From: Yersinia artesiana
GTDB lineage: Bacteria; Pseudomonadota; Gammaproteobacteria; Enterobacterales; Enterobacteriaceae
Direction: 5' to 3'
Assembly (NCBI RefSeq): GCF_902726545.1
Contig: NZ_CACVAD010000028.1
Span: 1-64,000 of the forward strand
Length of the DNA stretch: 64,000 bases
Below the pieces are notes generated by a model, which was given only the letters and a program-made list of their open reading frames with translations, searched no databases and was not told the DNA's origin. Within the stretch, counting starts at the first letter, position 1; each line of letters opens with the position of its first letter. The position numbers were made by a program, and so were the translations under genes. Positions 1-12,573 of this stretch are shown here, in pieces.

Positions 1-353
1 CAATAATTGAGAACTATAGTACGGTAATTAAAGAATATGCGGGGAATAACCTGAAGAAGTTTAAGGAGTTTTATCCCGATACAGAAATTAAAGACACTTA
101 TGGTGCCGATGAGTTAATGGATTATAGTTGTTTTTTCTTAAAAGAAAATCCCGAATTGAAAAACCTTTTACTTGAGTATGATCTAACTAATATGGATACA
201 TTGAATTCTATTACGGATGAGATGAGAGAAAAAATGGAGGATGTAGAGGATATTGAGAAGAGGGATAAGAAGATAGGTGAATTAACCTATACACTGATGA
301 CAGTTTCTGGCTCGCTGATAACCACGAAAAAACTAGATAATGATTATATGTGA
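1..353 (+). CDS. 3' end of an unrecognised AT-rich gene (5' end outside window)
   Basis: The reading frame is open from base 3 to the stop at 351-353, giving about 116 residues without needing an internal start, so the gene begins left of the window. The protein is rich in Lys, Glu and Asp, with a very acidic stretch near the centre (EKMEDVEDIEKR), and shows no signal peptide or membrane segment. Base composition is clearly more AT-rich than the following tmcA gene, as often seen in horizontally acquired genes. I do not recognise a family. Small acidic AT-rich proteins are common among toxin-immunity partners, but nothing here proves that role. A hairpin terminator follows. Confidence 0.6.
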   Translation, partial: IIENYSTVIKEYAGNNLKKFKEFYPDTEIKDTYGADELMDYSCFFLKENPELKNLLLEYDLTNMDTLNSITDEMREKMEDVEDIEKRDKKIGELTYTLMTVSGSLITTKKLDNDYM

Positions 354-404
354 TCTGAATGACGTAATCACTTATCGTTACGCTCTCAAAAAATAAAGCC
401 AATA

Positions 405-449
405 GGGACAATGCCAAATTTCAATTTTTAATAAGCATTGTCCTTTTTC

Positions 450-450
<1 letters not shown>
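405..450 (+). terminator. Rho-independent terminator after the left-edge gene
   Basis: A 9-bp perfect stem (GGACAATGC / GCATTGTCC) encloses a long AT-rich loop and is followed by TTTTTCTT. It lies 52 bp after the stop of the left-edge gene and abuts the 3' end of tmcA on the other strand. Confidence 0.75.
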
Positions 451-2925
<2,475 letters not shown>

Positions 2926-3028
2926 TTATCATAAGAGTGATGCTGCCTTGCAATAAAATGCCGGCAGCCAATGCACCGGCAAAAAGTACGCTTATGATAG
3001 TCTCTGCTTACTTGAGGTTCTAGCGCTA

Positions 3029-3898
3029 TTAGCGGGTGGCAAAGGTGTTGCAGCTATTCGGGTTGCCGCTGTCGAAACCACGTTTGAACCAGGTATAACG
3101 TTGCGCCGAGGTGCCATGAGTGAAACTATCTGGCACTACGCGCCCTTGGCGCTGCTGCTGTAACCTGTCATCACCAATGGCCTGTGCAGCATTCAGCGCT
3201 TCTTGTAAGTCACCAACCTCTAATACATTTTGCTGTTCCATGGCTTTGCCCCAGACCCCGGCAAAACAGTCCGCCTGCAATTCCATTTTGACCGATAAGC
3301 GATTAGCTTCCACCTCAGATGCGCCTTGCTGTTGTTGCCGCACTTTAGTATCGATACCCATCAAATGCTGTACATGGTGCCCAACTTCATGAGCAATCAC
3401 ATAGGCTTGAGCAAAGTCGCCATCTGCACCCAGTTTATTTTTCATATCTTCATAGAAAGATAAATCGATATAAACCGTACTGTCCGCCGGGCAATAAAAC
3501 GGGCCCATTACCGACTGACCGGTACCACAGCCGGTGCGTGTTGCACCGCGGTACATCACCAATTTAGGTTCTTGGTAGCTGCGGCCCATTTTTTGAAAAA
3601 TAGGTTTCCAGGTGTCTTCAGTATCGGCTAGCACCACAGAGGTAAATTTAGCGTATTGGTCATCTTTGGCGCTGACAGAACCTTGTGGGCGTGGTTGAGT
3701 CTGGGTTTGAGACATAGGATCGCTGCCGTTTAACAGCGGCGTCAGATCAACTCCGTAATAGCCCGCCACCAGCACCACTATCAGGATAACCAGACCACCT
3801 TTGCCACCAATTGGAGGACGGAATCCGCCACCGCCGCCAGATGAATCACCCCGCCGGTCTTCTACATTGTTACTTTCGCGACGACCTTGCCAACGCAT
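3029..3898 (-). CDS. ypfJ: YpfJ family putative neutral zinc metallopeptidase
   Basis: The 289-residue protein starts with the conserved [16 protein letters not shown] segment, followed by a Gly-rich stretch and one membrane helix at about residues 33-50 ([17 protein letters not shown]), so it is likely an inner-membrane-anchored protein with a periplasmic domain. The zinc-binding motif HEVGHH is at 170-175, and the C-terminal block around DSFTHGTS is retained. It is close in length to E. coli YpfJ. The substrate is unknown. The gene lies upstream of tmcA on the same strand but with a 115-bp gap, so a separate promoter is possible. Confidence 0.92.
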   Translation of the reverse strand: MRWQGRRESNNVEDRRGDSSGGGGGFRPPIGGKGGLVILIVVLVAGYYGVDLTPLLNGSDPMSQTQTQPRPQGSVSAKDDQYAKFTSVVLADTEDTWKPIFQKMGRSYQEPKLVMYRGATRTGCGTGQSVMGPFYCPADSTVYIDLSFYEDMKNKLGADGDFAQAYVIAHEVGHHVQHLMGIDTKVRQQQQGASEVEANRLSVKMELQADCFAGVWGKAMEQQNVLEVGDLQEALNAAQAIGDDRLQQQRQGRVVPDSFTHGTSAQRYTWFKRGFDSGNPNSCNTFATR

Positions 3899-4030
3899 AG
3901 CTTTGCTCCCAGATATATTCCTTACGTATTATCGTAGGAAATCCGCGAAGCTAATACCATTAAAAGTACAAATGATTAATGTCACGGGGGAAAATAAGAA
4001 GAATAAGGGGAGATAGAGGTTATCTCCCCT

Positions 4031-4157
<127 letters not shown>

Positions 4158-4195
4158 AAAAGGTTACGTCAGAGAAAACGTAATCGATTGCGTAG

Positions 4196-4909
4196 TTAGT
4201 CTAATTTTACGCCAATACGGTGTGCAACTTCTTCGTAGGCTTCAATCAAACCACCCAGGCTTTGACGGTAACGGTCTTTATCCATTTTGTTCAGGGTTTT
4301 CTTATCCCACAAACGGCTGCCATCAGGTGAAAATTCATCGCCCAACACCACTTCACCGTTGAACAAGCCGAATTCCAACTTGAAATCCACCAGGATTAAA
4401 CCTGCATCATCAAACAGTTTGCTCAGCACGTCATTAGCCAAATAGCTCAGCTCTTTCATCCGCGCTAATTGTGCTTCTGTCGCCCAGCCAAACGTCTTGC
4501 AGTAAGACTCATTGACCATCGGATCATGCATAGCATCATTTTTCAAAAACAAGTCAAACAACGGTGGATTCAGTTCCAGACCTTCTTCGATACCCAGACG
4601 CTTGACCAAAGAACCCGCAGCACGGTTACGGATAACACACTCAACCGGGATCATTTCCAGTTTTTTCACCAGCACTTCGGTGTCTGATAGCAAGCGTTCC
4701 ATTTGGGTGGGAATACCGGCTTCTTCCAATTTAGCCATAATGAAATGGTTAAATTTGTTGTTTACCATGCCTTTACGATCGAACTGCTCAATGCGCTGAC
4801 CATCCAGTGCTGATGTATCGTTACGGAACTCCAATACCAATAGGTCAGGATTTTCGGTGGTATAGACGGTTTTCGCCTTGCCACGATACAACTCAGCTAG
4901 CTTTTGCAT
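4196..4909 (-). CDS. purC: Phosphoribosylaminoimidazole-succinocarboxamide synthase PurC
   Basis: PurC (SAICAR synthetase) joins CAIR and aspartate using ATP in de novo purine synthesis. From [16 protein letters not shown] the protein is 237 residues, the length of the E. coli enzyme, with conserved blocks such as [16 protein letters not shown] and VDFKLEFG. The frame is open 34 codons further upstream, but 4909 is chosen by homology and a GGAG ribosome-binding site about 10 nt before it. A TTCG-loop hairpin separates it from bamC, so it probably has its own promoter within 4910-5003. No clear PurR box was seen there. Confidence 0.96.
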   Translation of the reverse strand: MQKLAELYRGKAKTVYTTENPDLLVLEFRNDTSALDGQRIEQFDRKGMVNNKFNHFIMAKLEEAGIPTQMERLLSDTEVLVKKLEMIPVECVIRNRAAGSLVKRLGIEEGLELNPPLFDLFLKNDAMHDPMVNESYCKTFGWATEAQLARMKELSYLANDVLSKLFDDAGLILVDFKLEFGLFNGEVVLGDEFSPDGSRLWDKKTLNKMDKDRYRQSLGGLIEAYEEVAHRIGVKLD

Positions 4910-5003
4910 CTTAATTACTCCAGTAATGTGACAATCTTTGATATACCCTTGGCACTTGAAGCCACAGTGATATTTACTGCAACAACAAGCTCTTCGGGTA
5001 GAA

Positions 5004-5035
5004 ATAAACAAAGGGGCCGAAGCCCCTTTGGTTTT
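5004..5035 (-). terminator. Terminator between bamC and purC
   Basis: On the minus strand an 8-bp stem AAAGGGGC / GCCCCTTT closes a TTCG tetraloop and is followed by the T-rich GTTTATTTC. It lies directly after the bamC stop and likely ends the dapA-bamC transcript. Confidence 0.75.
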
Positions 5036-6092
5036 ATTGAGTACTTATAGCACTAGTCTGACTAAGCGCCGCCTGGAACACCGCTACCAGCGCATCGTTC
5101 TGCGACTGAGTAAGCGTTTGCCCCTTAGGCCCGATGAACTGTAGGCTACTGCGGTTATCGAGATCACCGACTTGCAGCTTATAATCACCGGTTGGCAATT
5201 CTGGGTCTTTGGCACCCAATGCATCCCAACTGCTGCTGCTCATCGATTTAACGGTAACATTGATCGTACCCAGTGGGCGGCTACGATCTGTGACTTTCAT
5301 GCCCACTTTTTCAAGTGCATTTGGCAGACGTTCCCACAACACTGCATATGGCGCACGTACAATCAGTTGCGGTAAGCCGGTATCATCACTGCCACTTTGG
5401 ACATCAAGAGTACCGACTTTGCGTGCTGCCTGGCTGCTTTCGCTATCAGAACGCACCTTATCCAGACCTTCGATAATGGCATTCAGCATGGCGCCATTGT
5501 AGCGCTGAATTTCGGTATAGCTGGTAATAGGTTTGCCACCTTGTTGTAACTCAAGGGATTTCACCACCAGAGCCAACTGATAACCTTGCTCTTGTACACT
5601 TATCTGATAACGCCCTTCAAACTGGACGTCTTCATCTGCACGATTCCATTTAACCCAGTCAGTTGTCAACGTTTGGCTGGCATCCTGACGGCTGGCGATC
5701 GCCCAGTTTTTATCCTGTAGCACGCGGGTAACCTGCGCCCACAAGTTACGATTTTGCGGGCTATTTTCTAACAATAGCTTGCTGGTATCGTTAGCATTTT
5801 CAGCGCGAGAACCGCTTAACAATGCCAGTGGCTGAACCGGAGGACGGATGTCCAACTGTTTGCCCACAGCGCCTTGAGTGTTGACGGAGCGGATATCATA
5901 CTCACCATTTTGCACGGGCAGAATCATCCCTGCCGGTGAGTTCAGTGGTTTCAGCCCCGGAGCTTCAAGATAAGACTCGTCACCGCCAACCTGGCGTTTG
6001 TAGCGTTGGTCGGTGGTACAGCCTGCCAGCAACATCGCCAGCGAAACCCCCACAACCGTTACCACCGTCGACTTTTGCAATGTTATTGCCAT
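5034..6092 (-). CDS. bamC: Outer membrane assembly lipoprotein BamC
   Basis: BamC (NlpB) is an accessory lipoprotein of the BAM complex, which inserts beta-barrel proteins into the outer membrane. The protein of 352 residues starts at ATG 6092, preceded by AGGG; the TTG one codon upstream is disregarded. A lipoprotein signal ends in LLAGC with the lipidated Cys at about 25, followed by the flexible segment containing [18 protein letters not shown] that binds BamD. Two helix-grip domains follow, and the C-terminus [18 protein letters not shown] is highly conserved. It starts 16 bp after dapA, forming the usual dapA-bamC operon. Confidence 0.95.
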   Translation of the reverse strand: MAITLQKSTVVTVVGVSLAMLLAGCTTDQRYKRQVGGDESYLEAPGLKPLNSPAGMILPVQNGEYDIRSVNTQGAVGKQLDIRPPVQPLALLSGSRAENANDTSKLLLENSPQNRNLWAQVTRVLQDKNWAIASRQDASQTLTTDWVKWNRADEDVQFEGRYQISVQEQGYQLALVVKSLELQQGGKPITSYTEIQRYNGAMLNAIIEGLDKVRSDSESSQAARKVGTLDVQSGSDDTGLPQLIVRAPYAVLWERLPNALEKVGMKVTDRSRPLGTINVTVKSMSSSSWDALGAKDPELPTGDYKLQVGDLDNRSSLQFIGPKGQTLTQSQNDALVAVFQAALSQTSAISTQ

Positions 6093-6108
6093 CAAATTTC
6101 CCTAAGAG

Positions 6109-7008
6109 TTACAGCAAACCTACGCTTTTCAGCGCGTCTTCCACAATCCGTTGGGCCGGATCAGTCAACGGGGTCATTGGCAGACGCATAGTGTCGTTAG
6201 CCATTAATCCCAGCTTCTTCGCGGCCCATTTCACCGGAATTGGGTTTGCTTCTACAAATAAATGCTGATGCAAAGGCATCAAGCGCTGATTCAAACGGCG
6301 AGCTTCGGCAAAGTTACCCTGTGCAGCCAATGCACAAAGTTCAACCATTTCGCGCGCAGCAATATTTGCTGTCACCGAAATAACCCCTTTACCGCCCAGT
6401 TGCATAAAGTCCAGACCGCTCGCATCGTCACCACTGAGCAGGATGAAATCTTCATCATCAACCAGCACTTGGATCTGACTTACACGACTTAAGTTCCCTG
6501 TTGCTTCTTTAACAGCAACAATATTTTTAATCTTAGCTAAGCGAGCAATGGTCGGCGGTAACATATCGCAACCGGTACGCGAGGGCACATTATAGAGAAT
6601 TTGTGGCAAATCGGTACTTTCAGCGATCGCTTTAAAGTGCTGATACAACCCTTCCTGCATCGGACGGTTATAATATGGCGTCACCGTCAGGCAACCCACC
6701 ACACCGGTATCTTTAAATCTTTCTGTGAGTGAAATGGCTTCGGCGGTAGCATTCGCACCGGTTCCGGCAATCACAGGAATACGGCCATCGGCCAGTTCGA
6801 GCGTCTGCAAGACAACATCAACATGTTCGTCATGGTTCAACGTCGCAGATTCACCCGTCGTGCCTACGGAGACAATTGCCGCAGTTCCACTGGCTACATG
6901 ATAATCGATAAGTTTCTTAAGACTCGCACGATCGACATTACCTTTGTCGTCCATCGGCGTTATCAGCGCAACTATGCTTCCTGTAAAGATCGAACTTCCC
7001 GTAGACAT
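6109..7008 (-). CDS. dapA: 4-hydroxy-tetrahydrodipicolinate synthase DapA
   Basis: DapA condenses pyruvate with aspartate semialdehyde, the first committed step to diaminopimelate and lysine. The 299-residue protein has the TIM-barrel landmarks: the GTTGESATL loop (49-57), catalytic Tyr139 in [10 protein letters not shown], and the Schiff-base Lys167 in VAVKEATGN. The N-terminus is seven residues longer than in E. coli (MSTGSSI before FTGSIVA); the ATG at 7008 is the only sensible start. It is divergent from gcvR and followed closely by bamC. Confidence 0.97.
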   Translation of the reverse strand: MSTGSSIFTGSIVALITPMDDKGNVDRASLKKLIDYHVASGTAAIVSVGTTGESATLNHDEHVDVVLQTLELADGRIPVIAGTGANATAEAISLTERFKDTGVVGCLTVTPYYNRPMQEGLYQHFKAIAESTDLPQILYNVPSRTGCDMLPPTIARLAKIKNIVAVKEATGNLSRVSQIQVLVDDEDFILLSGDDASGLDFMQLGGKGVISVTANIAAREMVELCALAAQGNFAEARRLNQRLMPLHQHLFVEANPIPVKWAAKKLGLMANDTMRLPMTPLTDPAQRIVEDALKSVGLL

Positions 7009-7136
7009 TGACCACCCCCACCTTAAACAAGTTACTCATGGTACTTTTGACCTCTATCCAAAAGCAAGCAAACAACTGTGTTGTAAGCGCTTGGCAGCAG
7101 GTTTTTTTTATGTTTACCATGGTAACCCCAAAGAGC

Positions 7137-7724
7137 ATGACAGGAAGAGCGATTTTGCCGCAGCTTGATGAACATTATCTGGTCATTACCGCACTCGGTG
7201 CTGACCGCCCTGGAATCGTGAATACCATCACCCGCCATGTCAGTAGCTGCGGTTGTAATATTGAAGATAGCCGGCTGGCCATGTTTGGTGAGGAGTTCAC
7301 ATTTATAATGTTGCTTTCCGGCAGTTGGAACGCGATAACCCTACTGGAATCAACCTTGCCGCAAAAAGGCGCAGAGCTTGATTTGCTGATTGTGATGAAA
7401 CGCACCAATGCACAAAATCAGAAAGCCATGCCTGCCACCGTCTGGGTGAAAGTCGAGGTGAATGACTCCCCCCATATTATTGAACGGTTTACCAATCTGT
7501 TCCATTGCCACAATATGAATATCGCTGAGTTGGTTTCCAAGACTCAACCGGCTGAAGGTAACATTCCTCCCCGGTTGCATATTCAGATAAGTGCGCACAG
7601 TCCTGCCAGCCAAAACAGTTCGATAATCGAACACGCTTTTTATCAGCTATGTACAGAACTCAACGCACAAGGCAGTATTAGCGTTGTGAACTATCCACAG
7701 CATGACTCACGAATGGAGAGTTAG
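7137..7724 (+). CDS. gcvR: Glycine cleavage system regulator GcvR
   Basis: GcvR is an ACT-domain protein that binds GcvA and blocks activation of the gcvTHP operon when glycine is low. Two ACT domains are visible: YLVITALGADRPGIVNTI near the N-terminus, and the second starting at VWVKVEVNDSPHIIERF. From MTGRAILPQL the protein is 195 residues, near the 190 of E. coli. The frame is open upstream, and ATGs at 7110 and 7119 are alternative starts, so the start is uncertain. bcp follows two bases after the stop, giving a tight gcvR-bcp pair. Confidence 0.92.
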   Translation: MTGRAILPQLDEHYLVITALGADRPGIVNTITRHVSSCGCNIEDSRLAMFGEEFTFIMLLSGSWNAITLLESTLPQKGAELDLLIVMKRTNAQNQKAMPATVWVKVEVNDSPHIIERFTNLFHCHNMNIAELVSKTQPAEGNIPPRLHIQISAHSPASQNSSIIEHAFYQLCTELNAQGSISVVNYPQHDSRMES

Positions 7725-7726
7725 TA

Positions 7727-8197
7727 ATGAGCCCATTGAAAGCCGGTGATATAGCGCCGAAGTTTAGTTTGCCCGACCAAGATGGCGAGCAAATTAGTTT
7801 GGCCGACTTCCAGGGACAACGTGTCTTGGTCTATTTCTATCCTAAAGCGATGACGCCTGGCTGTACCGTTCAGGCCTGTGGTCTGCGCGATAATATGGAT
7901 GAATTGAAAAAAGCAGGCGTCGAAGTGTTGGGTATTAGCACCGATAAACCTGAAAAGCTGTCACGTTTTGCCGAAAAAGAGCTACTGAATTTCACTTTAC
8001 TATCTGATGAGAATCATGAAGTTGCAGAGCAATTTGGTGTTTGGGGCGAGAAAAGTTTTATGGGGAAAACCTACGACGGCATTCATCGTATCAGCTTCTT
8101 GATTGGCGCTGATGGCAAGGTGGAGCATGTGTTTGATAATTTCAAAACCACCAACCACCACGAAATCGTTATGGACTACTTGCACCAAAGTGCTTGA
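7727..8197 (+). CDS. bcp: Thioredoxin-dependent thiol peroxidase Bcp
   Basis: Bcp is a peroxiredoxin that reduces hydrogen peroxide and organic peroxides with thioredoxin. The 156-residue protein carries the thioredoxin-fold YFYPKAMTPGCTVQACGLRD block with the peroxidatic Cys46 and resolving Cys51 four residues later, as in the atypical 2-Cys Bcp class. It is translated two bases after gcvR and followed by a strong terminator, so the two genes are likely one transcript. Confidence 0.96.
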   Translation: MSPLKAGDIAPKFSLPDQDGEQISLADFQGQRVLVYFYPKAMTPGCTVQACGLRDNMDELKKAGVEVLGISTDKPEKLSRFAEKELLNFTLLSDENHEVAEQFGVWGEKSFMGKTYDGIHRISFLIGADGKVEHVFDNFKTTNHHEIVMDYLHQSA

Positions 8198-8230
8198 GTC
8201 ATAACACAGCGGCCCTGGCCGATAAATGGC

Positions 8231-8258
8231 AAAAAAGAGCGCTCAAACGCTCTTTTTT
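8231..8258 (+). terminator. Terminator of gcvR-bcp
   Basis: AAAAAAGAGCG and CGCTCTTTTTT form a GC-containing stem around a 6-nt loop. The A-run on the left would also make it work toward the perM side, so it may be bidirectional. Confidence 0.88.
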
Positions 8259-8277
8259 ATTGGCAATAAATCGAATG

Positions 8278-8402
8278 ATCCCCAAAGCCATTGCTGTTGC
8301 AGCAAGGCAGCCAGCGAACTCATCCCGATGAGCTGACTCCGGTCAGTGATTCGGGTGAGTGAGTGCAGCTAACACCGCTGCGGCATCAAGGGCACAGGGG
8401 AT
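8278..8402 (-). repeat. ERIC element, diverged
   Basis: The core ATCCCGATGAGCTGACTCCG followed by GTCAGTGATTCGGGTGAG and GCAGCTAACACCGCTGCGGC follows the ERIC pattern in the orientation opposite to the copy at 4031. Both outer ends are degraded. It lies between the convergent 3' ends of bcp and perM. Confidence 0.8.
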
Positions 8403-8404
8403 AA

Positions 8405-9469
8405 TTAATCCGCATCCGGGATAAACTCCTCCGGCCAGGCATGGATAACAGCTTTCACCAATGTTGCCAGTGGAATGGCAAAGAACACACCCCAAAAGCC
8501 CCACATCCCACCAAAAATGATCACAGACAAAATAATCACCAGCGGGTGCAAATTCACCGCCTCAGAGAACAGCACCGGTACCAGTAAGTTGCCATCCAGC
8601 CCCTGAACAACCAAATAAGCGACAAAAAGTGTCCAGAAATCAGCCCCTATCCCCCATTGGAACAGCGCCACCAGCACCACCGGAATGGTGACAATCACTG
8701 CGCCGATATAGGGGATCAGGACAGAAAAACCGACCAATACCGCCAGTAACAGCGCGTAATTCATGCCCATCACGAAGAACACCAGATAAGTGGCGATGCC
8801 GACCACCACCATTTCCAACACTTTTCCACGAAGATAGTTGGTGATCTGTTGGTTCATTTCCAACCAAACCTGACCTGCCAAACCACGATTGCGCGGTAAA
8901 ATACGGCGCACCGCGTTTAGCATCTGCTCTTTATCTTTGAGCAGGAAAAACAGCATCAGCGGCACCAGAATCAAATAGATGGCCAATGTCAGCAAGCCAA
9001 TTAATGAAGCCAGCGAGATTTTCACCACTGACTCCCCCATTCCGGAGAGCTTGCTACGCAGGTTTTCTGCCATCATGTCGACAATCCCGGCGTCTACTAA
9101 TGCGGGGTAACGCGCAGGTAATGTCTGAGCAAATGCATTGAATTTATTCAACATCTTCGGCATATCTGAAATCAGATGATTACCTTGCTGCCAGACTGTC
9201 GGGGCAACAACAAACACCGCCAGCAGCGCAATACCACCAAAAACAACCAACACGATACTGGCCGCCCACGGACGCGAACAGCCAATTCGTTGTAATCGGG
9301 CCGTTGGCCACTCTAACAAGTACGCCAGAACAATAGCTGCCAATAACGGGGCCAAAATGCCGCTGAAGAAGTAAAGAATGCAGAATCCAGCCAGCAGAAT
9401 AGCCAGCAAAGCGATAACCTGTGGGTCGGTAAAACGACGGCGATACCATTGTAACAACAGCTCTAGCAT
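8405..9469 (-). CDS. perM: AI-2E family permease PerM (YfgO)
   Basis: The 354-residue protein has about eight membrane segments and the AI-2 exporter (UPF0118) signatures, including GNLLVPVLFSEAVNLHPLVIILSVIIFGG near the C-terminus. It starts MLELLLQWYRRRFTDPQ, as in E. coli PerM, and has nearly the same length. The transport substrate of PerM is not established. It is divergent from bepA, as in E. coli. The 350-bp gap to bepA shows no clear regulatory motif beyond AT-rich promoter-like sequence near 9600-9640. Confidence 0.93.
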   Translation of the reverse strand: MLELLLQWYRRRFTDPQVIALLAILLAGFCILYFFSGILAPLLAAIVLAYLLEWPTARLQRIGCSRPWAASIVLVVFGGIALLAVFVVAPTVWQQGNHLISDMPKMLNKFNAFAQTLPARYPALVDAGIVDMMAENLRSKLSGMGESVVKISLASLIGLLTLAIYLILVPLMLFFLLKDKEQMLNAVRRILPRNRGLAGQVWLEMNQQITNYLRGKVLEMVVVGIATYLVFFVMGMNYALLLAVLVGFSVLIPYIGAVIVTIPVVLVALFQWGIGADFWTLFVAYLVVQGLDGNLLVPVLFSEAVNLHPLVIILSVIIFGGMWGFWGVFFAIPLATLVKAVIHAWPEEFIPDAD

Positions 9470-9819
9470 CCGAAATTGCTCCTTAAATACTATGAGGGAT
9501 CCGCAAGTCAGCGAATTCCTTTAACAGCCCCATGCTGCAGAGGCATAATCCGAAGATCCGTTGATGCTTCAGCCGTTTTTTATCACCGTTGCCTTAGTCA
9601 CCATTACTTTATATAACTATTTCTTTATATCTATAGGCTGACTAAGATAGTTGCGAGTCTCAGTAATGGATGATGAGCTTAACCTTTAACCTATTTCATA
9701 CTTTTTTTGTGATCAAACTCGCTTTCGTGATGATTGTACTGGAGAGCAGAGCAAGGAAGAAGAACTCTTACACATCTCGGAGTCTAATTGTCATTACATC
9801 AGTAGGGGCAACCTCGTTT

Positions 9820-11328
9820 ATGACATATCGGTTAAACAAAACAGGTCGGTTAAACAAAACAGGCCGGGTAAGTAAGACGGTGATAGCCACATTGCTTGGG
9901 AGTTTACTGCTCGCCGGCCCCATACCTGTCAATGCTGAGACACAGACACAAGACCTGCTGCCCGATATCGGCACCTCAGCGGGGGCAACCTTGAGTATTG
10001 ATCAGGAAAAAGCCATGGGGGACTTTTATGTCCGCCAAATGCGAGCCAGTGCCCCACTGATTTATGACCCATTATTGACACAATACATCAATTCGCTGGG
10101 TAATCGCTTAGTCGCAAATGCTTACTCGGTACGTACGCCATTCCATTTCTATTTGGTGAATAACGATCAAATTAACGCCTTTGCATTCTTTGGCGGCAAT
10201 GTGGTACTCCACTCAGCCCTATTCCGCTATACAGAAAACGAAAGCGAACTGGCCTCCGTATTAGCTCATGAAATATCTCATGTCACCCAACGCCACCTGG
10301 CGCGAGCAATGGAAGAACAGCAGCGTATGGCCCCCCTGACATGGGTGGGTGTACTAGGGTCTATCCTGCTGACAATGGCCAGCCCACAAGCGGGGATGGC
10401 GGGCCTGAGTGGCACACTGGCGGGTGCTCAGCAGGGCATCATCAGCTTTACGCAAGGTAATGAGCAGGAAGCTGACCGAATTGGCATTCAAGTGCTGCAA
10501 CGGTCAGGGTTTGATCCACAAGCTATGCCCAATTTCTTGCAAAAACTGGCCGATCAGTCGCGATATGCATCCAAACCACCGGAAATGCTACTGACCCACC
10601 CATTACCCGATAGCCGTTTATCTGATGCACGTAACCGTGCTAATCAGATGAAACCGCACCCAACCGCCTCGTCGCAAGATTACTTGTTCGCCAAAGTTCG
10701 TATTCTGGGTATGTATGGTTCAGCCGAAAATAGCCTGACACCTGACCTGCTTGAGACCTTAAGCAAAGGCACTACACGCGAACAACTGGCCGCCAAATAC
10801 GGTCAGGCGATCGTGTTGTATCAAGCCAAAAAATACGATGAAGCCCGCAATCAGTTACAACCGCTGTTAACCCAACAGCCGGGCAATGTGTGGTTTCTCG
10901 ATTTGATGACAGATATCGATTTGGGGCAAAACAAAGCGGCCAGTGCCATCAACCGCCTGCAAGCCGCAACCGCTAAACAAAATAATGATCCGGTGTTACT
11001 GCTGAATTTGGCCAACGCCTATGTTCAGGGCGGGCAACCCGCGGCGGCCATCAAGATATTGCGTAACTACACATTCCGCTATCCGAATGATCCTAACGGT
11101 TGGGATTTACTGGCTCAAGCTGCTGCGGCACTGGGCCTGCGCGATCAGGAACTGGCGGCACGAGCGGAAAGCCTGGCATTGAGTGGCAAATTAACTCAAG
11201 CCATCGGCTTACTAAGTGATGCCAGTGCGCGGGTGAAACTCGGCAGCCTGGAACAGGCTCGCTATGATGCCCGAATTGACCAGTTGCGCCAATTGAATGA
11301 GCGCTTCCGTAAATACCAGAAGTCTTAA
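9820..11328 (+). CDS. bepA: Periplasmic chaperone and metalloprotease BepA (YfgC)
   Basis: BepA is an M48 zinc protease with a TPR domain that helps or removes stalled outer-membrane proteins such as LptD at the BAM complex. From ATG 9820 the protein is 502 residues: signal peptide to about Ala39 ([11 protein letters not shown]), protease domain with HEISH at 150-154 and NEQEAD at 214-219, then C-terminal TPR repeats. The frame stays open to 9670, but 9820 best fits a signal peptide. The leader contains a 15-bp tandem duplication encoding RLNKTG twice. An arsC-like gene follows after 8 bp. Confidence 0.93.
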   Translation: MTYRLNKTGRLNKTGRVSKTVIATLLGSLLLAGPIPVNAETQTQDLLPDIGTSAGATLSIDQEKAMGDFYVRQMRASAPLIYDPLLTQYINSLGNRLVANAYSVRTPFHFYLVNNDQINAFAFFGGNVVLHSALFRYTENESELASVLAHEISHVTQRHLARAMEEQQRMAPLTWVGVLGSILLTMASPQAGMAGLSGTLAGAQQGIISFTQGNEQEADRIGIQVLQRSGFDPQAMPNFLQKLADQSRYASKPPEMLLTHPLPDSRLSDARNRANQMKPHPTASSQDYLFAKVRILGMYGSAENSLTPDLLETLSKGTTREQLAAKYGQAIVLYQAKKYDEARNQLQPLLTQQPGNVWFLDLMTDIDLGQNKAASAINRLQAATAKQNNDPVLLLNLANAYVQGGQPAAAIKILRNYTFRYPNDPNGWDLLAQAAAALGLRDQELAARAESLALSGKLTQAIGLLSDASARVKLGSLEQARYDARIDQLRQLNERFRKYQKS

Positions 11329-11336
11329 GGAAAGTT

Positions 11337-11693
11337 ATGATGAAAGACGTCACGATTTATCACAATCCGCGTTGCTCCAAAAGCCGCGAAACACTCGCGT
11401 TAGTTGAGCAACAAGGCATTAAACCGCAGGTGGTATTGTATCTGGATACCCCACCCTCGGTGGCAACGTTAAAAGAATTACTGCAACAGTTGGGGTTCAG
11501 TGACGCCAGGCAATTGATGCGCACCAAAGAGGAGCTTTATAAGGAGCTGAATCTGGCAGATAAGGCGCTGACACAAGAGCAATTGCTGCAAGCCATGAGT
11601 GATAATCCCAAGCTTATCGAGCGCCCCATCGTGGTTTATAAAGATAAAGCGCGCATTGGAAGGCCGCCAGAGCAGGTATTGGAGATTTTGTAG
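11337..11693 (+). CDS. ArsC-family reductase YfgD
   Basis: This 118-residue protein has the ArsC/Spx thioredoxin-like fold, with the family Cys at residue 13 in the motif HNPRCSKSR and the conserved RPIVVYKDKARIGRPPE near the C-terminus. It matches E. coli YfgD in length and position beside bepA. Arsenate reductase activity is suggested by family only; no arsenic resistance genes are nearby, so the physiological role is unclear. It begins with ATGATG after AAGGAAAG, 8 bp downstream of bepA, and is likely co-transcribed. Confidence 0.88.
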   Translation: MMKDVTIYHNPRCSKSRETLALVEQQGIKPQVVLYLDTPPSVATLKELLQQLGFSDARQLMRTKEELYKELNLADKALTQEQLLQAMSDNPKLIERPIVVYKDKARIGRPPEQVLEIL

Positions 11694-11740
11694 TCATTGC
11701 CTGAATGGAATCATACCCTGCGTCATAAGAACGTGGGGTA

Positions 11741-12442
11741 TTAAAGGCTGAGGATCTCTTTCACAAAGGGGATAGTCAATTTACGCTGCGCAGTAATGGA
11801 GGCTCGATCAAGCTGATCCAACGTCATAAATAAAGTGCGCATTTCTCGATCGAGACGTTTTAGCAGAAAACGGCCCACATCTTCCGGTAATTCAAAGCCG
11901 CGTAATTTGGCGCGTAATTGCAAAGCCTGCAATTTTTCATCATCTGATAAGGGCTGCAATTTATAGATCTGCCCCCAATCAAGTCGGGAAGCCAAATCAG
12001 GCAAACCAAGATTTAACTGCCGTGGCGGACGATCACCGGTGATCAATAAACGGGTACGGCCGGTTTCCACAATGCGGTTATAGAGATTAAACATCGCCAT
12101 CTCCCACTGTTCGTCGCCAGCAATACACTCAATATTATCAATACAAACCAGGGCCAATTGCTCCATGCCATCCAACACTTCCGGCACGAAATAAGCACGT
12201 TTATCCAGCGGGACATACCCCACCGCCTCACCTTTTTGTGATAGCTCGGCGCAAGCTGCATGCAACAAATGACTGCGGCCACCGCCTTCGCGCGACCAAA
12301 AATAGATATAACTGCCATGAGACTGATGAACAGCGGACTGGATCGCCGCTAATAGGGACGGGTTCTCCCCCGGATAAAAACTGGCAAAAGTTTCATCATC
12401 GGGAAGATAGAGTGGCAGTGAAAGCTGTGCCGGCGTATTCAG
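11741..12442 (-). CDS. hda: DnaA regulatory inactivator Hda, probable CTG start
   Basis: Hda is an AAA+ protein that, with the DNA-loaded sliding clamp, stimulates ATP hydrolysis by DnaA and prevents re-initiation. The protein has the clamp-binding motif QLSLPL at the N-terminus, the AAA+ core ([16 protein letters not shown] as Walker B region) and the conserved [19 protein letters not shown] end. There is no ATG near the N-terminus. A GAGGTG Shine-Dalgarno lies just before CTG at 12442-12440, which would give 233 residues, the E. coli length. TTG at 12460 or GTG at 12448 are alternatives. Confidence 0.93.
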   Translation of the reverse strand: MNTPAQLSLPLYLPDDETFASFYPGENPSLLAAIQSAVHQSHGSYIYFWSREGGGRSHLLHAACAELSQKGEAVGYVPLDKRAYFVPEVLDGMEQLALVCIDNIECIAGDEQWEMAMFNLYNRIVETGRTRLLITGDRPPRQLNLGLPDLASRLDWGQIYKLQPLSDDEKLQALQLRAKLRGFELPEDVGRFLLKRLDREMRTLFMTLDQLDRASITAQRKLTIPFVKEILSL

Positions 12443-12527
12443 AAGCACCTCAACCAACAAAACGGGCGGGAAAACGTGGCAAGCTTACCACAAAAAATGA
12501 CAACAGCATAAAAACCTGATCTGCGGC

Positions 12528-12564
12528 AAAAAACTGGCCGAACCCACAAGTGCGGCTCGACCAG
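12528..12564 (-). terminator. Terminator after uraA, before hda
   Basis: On the minus strand CTGGTCGAGCC pairs with GGTTCGGCCAG (two G-U pairs) around a 9-nt loop and is followed by TTTTTTG. It lies just after the uraA stop and separates uraA from hda. Confidence 0.8.
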
Positions 12565-12573
12565 ATAGCACTT

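Noticed and set aside
8231-8258. Hairpin considered as a small RNA end
   Set aside because: It fits a simple terminator for gcvR-bcp; no separate promoter was seen between the bcp stop and the hairpin.
9670-9819. N-terminal extension of the bepA reading frame
   Set aside because: It would place a long non-conserved segment before the signal peptide; start at 9820 fits the family.
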